Source: Gammaproteobacteria bacterium (lineage in GTDB: Bacteria > Pseudomonadota > Gammaproteobacteria > Pseudomonadales > Pseudohongiellaceae). From it: a stretch of DNA of 15,020 nt. The position numbers and the translations under genes are program-made. The DNA lies in contig DORE01000019.1 in assembly GCA_003514305.1 (NCBI GenBank), positions 1-15,020 of the forward strand, in the 5' to 3' direction. Of the stretch, positions 13,258 through 15,020 are shown one piece after another. The notes under the pieces were generated by a model. It was not told where the DNA came from and did no database searches. It saw nothing but the letters and a program-made list of their open reading frames with translations. How positions within the stretch are numbered: position 1 is the first letter of the stretch; each line of letters starts with the position of its first letter.

Positions 13258-14208
13258 GTGAAGCTCGGGATTAATCATCATCGGGACATCTCATTAATTT
13301 TAAGGCAGTTTGTTTCCGTATTAGCGCTCTTCACTCTGACTGAAGCCATTGCCGAGCCATCACCTTATCTTTATGTGCTTGGCGTCGGCCAGGATGCCGG
13401 CTTCCCGCAGGCTGGCTGCTTTGAACCTCGCTGCCTGCCGGCCTGGAAAGACGCTTCGCTGCGGCAGAAACCAACCTCCATCGCGGTCATAGATCGGGCC
13501 AGTGAGTCAAGCTACCTATTTGAGGCGACGCCGGAATTTCGCGATCAGCTCTATCAGCTGCAGCAAGAAGCCCCTTTGCCTCTGTCGGGTATTTTCCTAA
13601 CCCACGCACATATCGGTCACTATACTGGGCTTATACATCTCGGCAGAGAAGCTATGGGTACGAAAGCTATGCCCGTTTACGCGATGCCGAGGATGCTTGA
13701 ATTTCTTGCCAGCAATGGTCCCTGGAGCCAACTGGTTACGCTCGGCAATATTGATCTTCTGCGACTTGAGCATAACGCTCCCACACAATTCACCAATTTC
13801 ATTGTTACCCCATTCCTGGTCCCTCACAGAGATGAATATTCTGAAACAGTGGGCTATCGCATCGAGGGACCCAACCGAACAGCCCTTTTTATTCCTGACG
13901 TCAACAAGTGGGAGGACTGGAATATCAGTATTGTTGAGGCCTTGGAGGCAGTAGACTATGCGCTCATTGACGCGTCCTTTTTCGCAGACGGCGAACTTGG
14001 CAATCGCGATATGTCGCAAATCCCGCACCCATTCGTCTTAGAGACTATGGCACTGTTCGAGCAAAGCAGCGAAGAGATTCGCAATCGAATCTGGTTCATA
14101 CACATGAACCAGTCTAATCCTTTACTAGATTCTGATAGCGACGCTACGCGGCTTGTACGTGATAAAGGATTCAACGTCGCCCGGGAAGGCGTCAGACTGC
14201 CTCTGTAA
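13258..14208 (+). CDS. Exported PqqB-like metallo-beta-lactamase-fold protein
   Basis: The protein has 316 residues, similar to PqqB (about 305) plus a signal. Residues about 11-32 (ISLILRQFVSVLALF...AIA|E) are a likely Sec signal peptide, which true cytoplasmic PqqB lacks. The mature part follows PqqB: VLGVGQDAGFPQAGC at 40-54, KPTSIAVID at 71-79, FEATPEFRDQL at 88-98, FLTHAHIGHYTGLIHLGRE at 113-131, VPHRDEYSETVGYRI at 188-202, LFIPDVNKW at 210-218 and WFIHMNQSNP at 279-288. The metal motif is His116-x-His118-x-Gly120-His121, with Gly in place of the Asp of HxHxDH; His190, Asp214 and His282 are other probable ligands. Cys54 and Cys59 recall the PqqB zinc cysteines, with one fewer. The role is unknown: it may act on PQQ-related or other compounds in the periplasm. 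The translationally coupled GTG start ties it to the MOSC gene. Confidence 0.87.
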   Translation: MKLGINHHRDISLILRQFVSVLALFTLTEAIAEPSPYLYVLGVGQDAGFPQAGCFEPRCLPAWKDASLRQKPTSIAVIDRASESSYLFEATPEFRDQLYQLQQEAPLPLSGIFLTHAHIGHYTGLIHLGREAMGTKAMPVYAMPRMLEFLASNGPWSQLVTLGNIDLLRLEHNAPTQFTNFIVTPFLVPHRDEYSETVGYRIEGPNRTALFIPDVNKWEDWNISIVEALEAVDYALIDASFFADGELGNRDMSQIPHPFVLETMALFEQSSEEIRNRIWFIHMNQSNPLLDSDSDATRLVRDKGFNVAREGVRLPL

Positions 14209-14612
14209 GATTGTTTTAAACTGTGTGGCAAAGCCGGCCCGTCCCTTTTGCTGCAAGCCTGTAGTCGTTATCGCCCGCAATAAGGTGGACGCCATCGGTC
14301 TAATGCCGAACCTGAACGCACGCAAGCGATCACGTTTTTGGGGGAAATGACCAAAGGTGCCTGACCCGCACCAAAGCGGTATGTGCAACCCGCCCTGCAT
14401 TTAAAAATCGCATCGTCACTTTGCAGAAGTTGGTTAATCCGCTCCTTTCTGTTCGAAACCAGGCGCTCTGCAGCGGCACTGTCCCTGATTGCATTACCGG
14501 TGAAGTCACGAAACTCAAGTAAACTACCGAACGTTTCATCTCCTCAAAACGCTTCATGCCGTATCACGCTCAAGCCTTAAAAGAGTGAGTTTGACCTCTT
14601 TTGAAAAATTTT

Positions 14613-14659
14613 CCGCTGTATCGCAATCGGGCTACATTTTGGAAGGTGTTTTACAGCGG
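14613..14659. repeat. 8-bp perfect inverted repeat with 31-base loop
   Basis: CCGCTGTA (14613-14620) and TACAGCGG (14652-14659) are exact reverse complements. An ATTTTTATT stretch begins seven bases after the right arm, which is too far for a typical intrinsic terminator but may help end plus-strand transcripts. Confidence 0.3.
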
Positions 14660-14860
14660 GCTTGAATTTTTATTCCACAATATTAAATGGAGTCAGCGTA
14701 AACCACCCGGATGCGAATAAAGCACGTCCGATTAACGGTCGAGAGAAAATGAGGATTTTGCTTAAACGGCTCGGTAGCCGAAAACACGATAAAGCACCGA
14801 AATCCATACCTAGCAACCGACCGCGAATTATCCACTTGCTGCAAGCATATTAGTAAAGTT

Positions 14861-14874
14861 TTTAGTTAACTAAA
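14861..14874. promoter_or_regulatory. Perfect 14-bp palindrome TTTAGTTAACTAAA, operator-like
   Basis: The sequence equals its own reverse complement. Its TTAG...CTAA half-sites resemble operators of MarR/SlyA-family regulators (SlyA consensus TTAGCAAGCTAA). It sits in AT-rich DNA without genes about 150 bases from the right edge, so any regulated gene is probably outside the window. Binding by a protein is inference. Confidence 0.4.
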
Positions 14875-15020
14875 TAAATCACATGCCAAAGGTCATGAGA
14901 GCCAGAAATCACTGTTAATGAAAACCTTTGTGTCACTCCTTGTGTTCCGCAAGATGTAGTGCTACCTTTTGTCTTGCAACACAGCATAGTGTTTTTATGT
15001 CGTTTTGCACTTGCCTAGGC

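Larger units (their letters stand above)
14209..15020. other. 812-base stretch to the window edge with no supported gene
   Basis: No frame on either strand combines a start, a ribosome binding site and recognisable protein features. The minus strand has a frame open from about 14541 to 14272 with no ATG or GTG start in its upstream half, possibly a gene remnant. A basic 34-codon frame at 14749-14853 (GAGAG shortly before its ATG) is possible but unsupported. Small structures are GGTGC/GCACC around CTGACCC at 14356-14372 with ACCAAAG repeated on both sides, an 8-bp inverted repeat at 14613-14659, CGGCT/AGCCG at 14767-14780 and the palindrome at 14861-14874. AT content rises towards the right edge, as expected before a promoter of a gene outside the window. 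Confidence 0.55.

Noticed and set aside
14662..14853. 63-codon TTG frame (inner ATG at 14749 gives 34 basic residues)
   Set aside because: There is no recognised domain, a poor ribosome binding site and no supporting context.

Overview
The window looks like chromosomal DNA from a Gram-negative bacterium, most likely a free-living (perhaps marine) gammaproteobacterium. The grounds are Sec and lipoprotein signals for a periplasm, c-type heme proteins, a PQQ dehydrogenase, moderate GC and short intergenic gaps. The taxon is inferred from gene content; there is no rRNA or tRNA gene here. I see no transposase, integrase, CRISPR array or tRNA gene.

Layout. (1) 1-833, minus strand: the N-terminal part of a secreted thioredoxin-fold/heme-c protein that runs off the left edge, with a good promoter and ribosome binding site. 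(2) 1029-1823, minus: an inositol-monophosphatase family enzyme, divergent from the next block. (3) 1836-5873, plus: a tight four-gene operon of a GtrA-type membrane protein, DprE1, DprE2 and a HAD-UbiA fusion. This matches the mycobacterial decaprenyl-phosphoryl-arabinose pathway and probably makes a lipid-linked pentofuranose donor. (4) 5874-6469: no recognisable gene, but several inverted and direct repeats. (5) 6470-7573, minus: a SnoaL/NTF2-like protein and a SRAP (HMCES/YedK) abasic-site protein. (6) 7680-12171, plus: a secreted tannase/feruloyl esterase/MHETase-family hydrolase, a CHRD-domain protein and a lipoprotein quinohemoprotein dehydrogenase. (7) 12337-14208, plus: VOC protein, MOSC protein and a secreted PqqB-like metallo-beta-lactamase-fold protein, closely packed. 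(8) 14209-15020: no gene I can support, but a perfect 14-bp palindrome and other small repeats.

How the genes may work together. In block 3, UbiA would load phosphoribose on polyprenyl phosphate, a phosphatase (the fused HAD domain or another) would remove the 5-phosphate, DprE1/DprE2 would epimerise C2 to give polyprenyl-phosphoryl arabinose, and GtrA could move it across the membrane. The arabinosyltransferase that would use it is not in the window. In block 6, an exported esterase would release alcohols or aromatic acids and the heme/PQQ dehydrogenase would oxidise an alcohol in the periplasm. The PqqB-like protein in block 7 is a possible but unproven link to PQQ.

Most interesting points: a compact arabinose-donor module in a Gram-negative whose DprE1 has Thr at the position of the benzothiazinone-target Cys; the esterase/CHRD/quinohemoprotein cassette, with a complete Ca2+ loop in the esterase and unusual metal-site residues in the dehydrogenase; the redoxin-heme protein that has lost its redox cysteines; and an exported PqqB relative.
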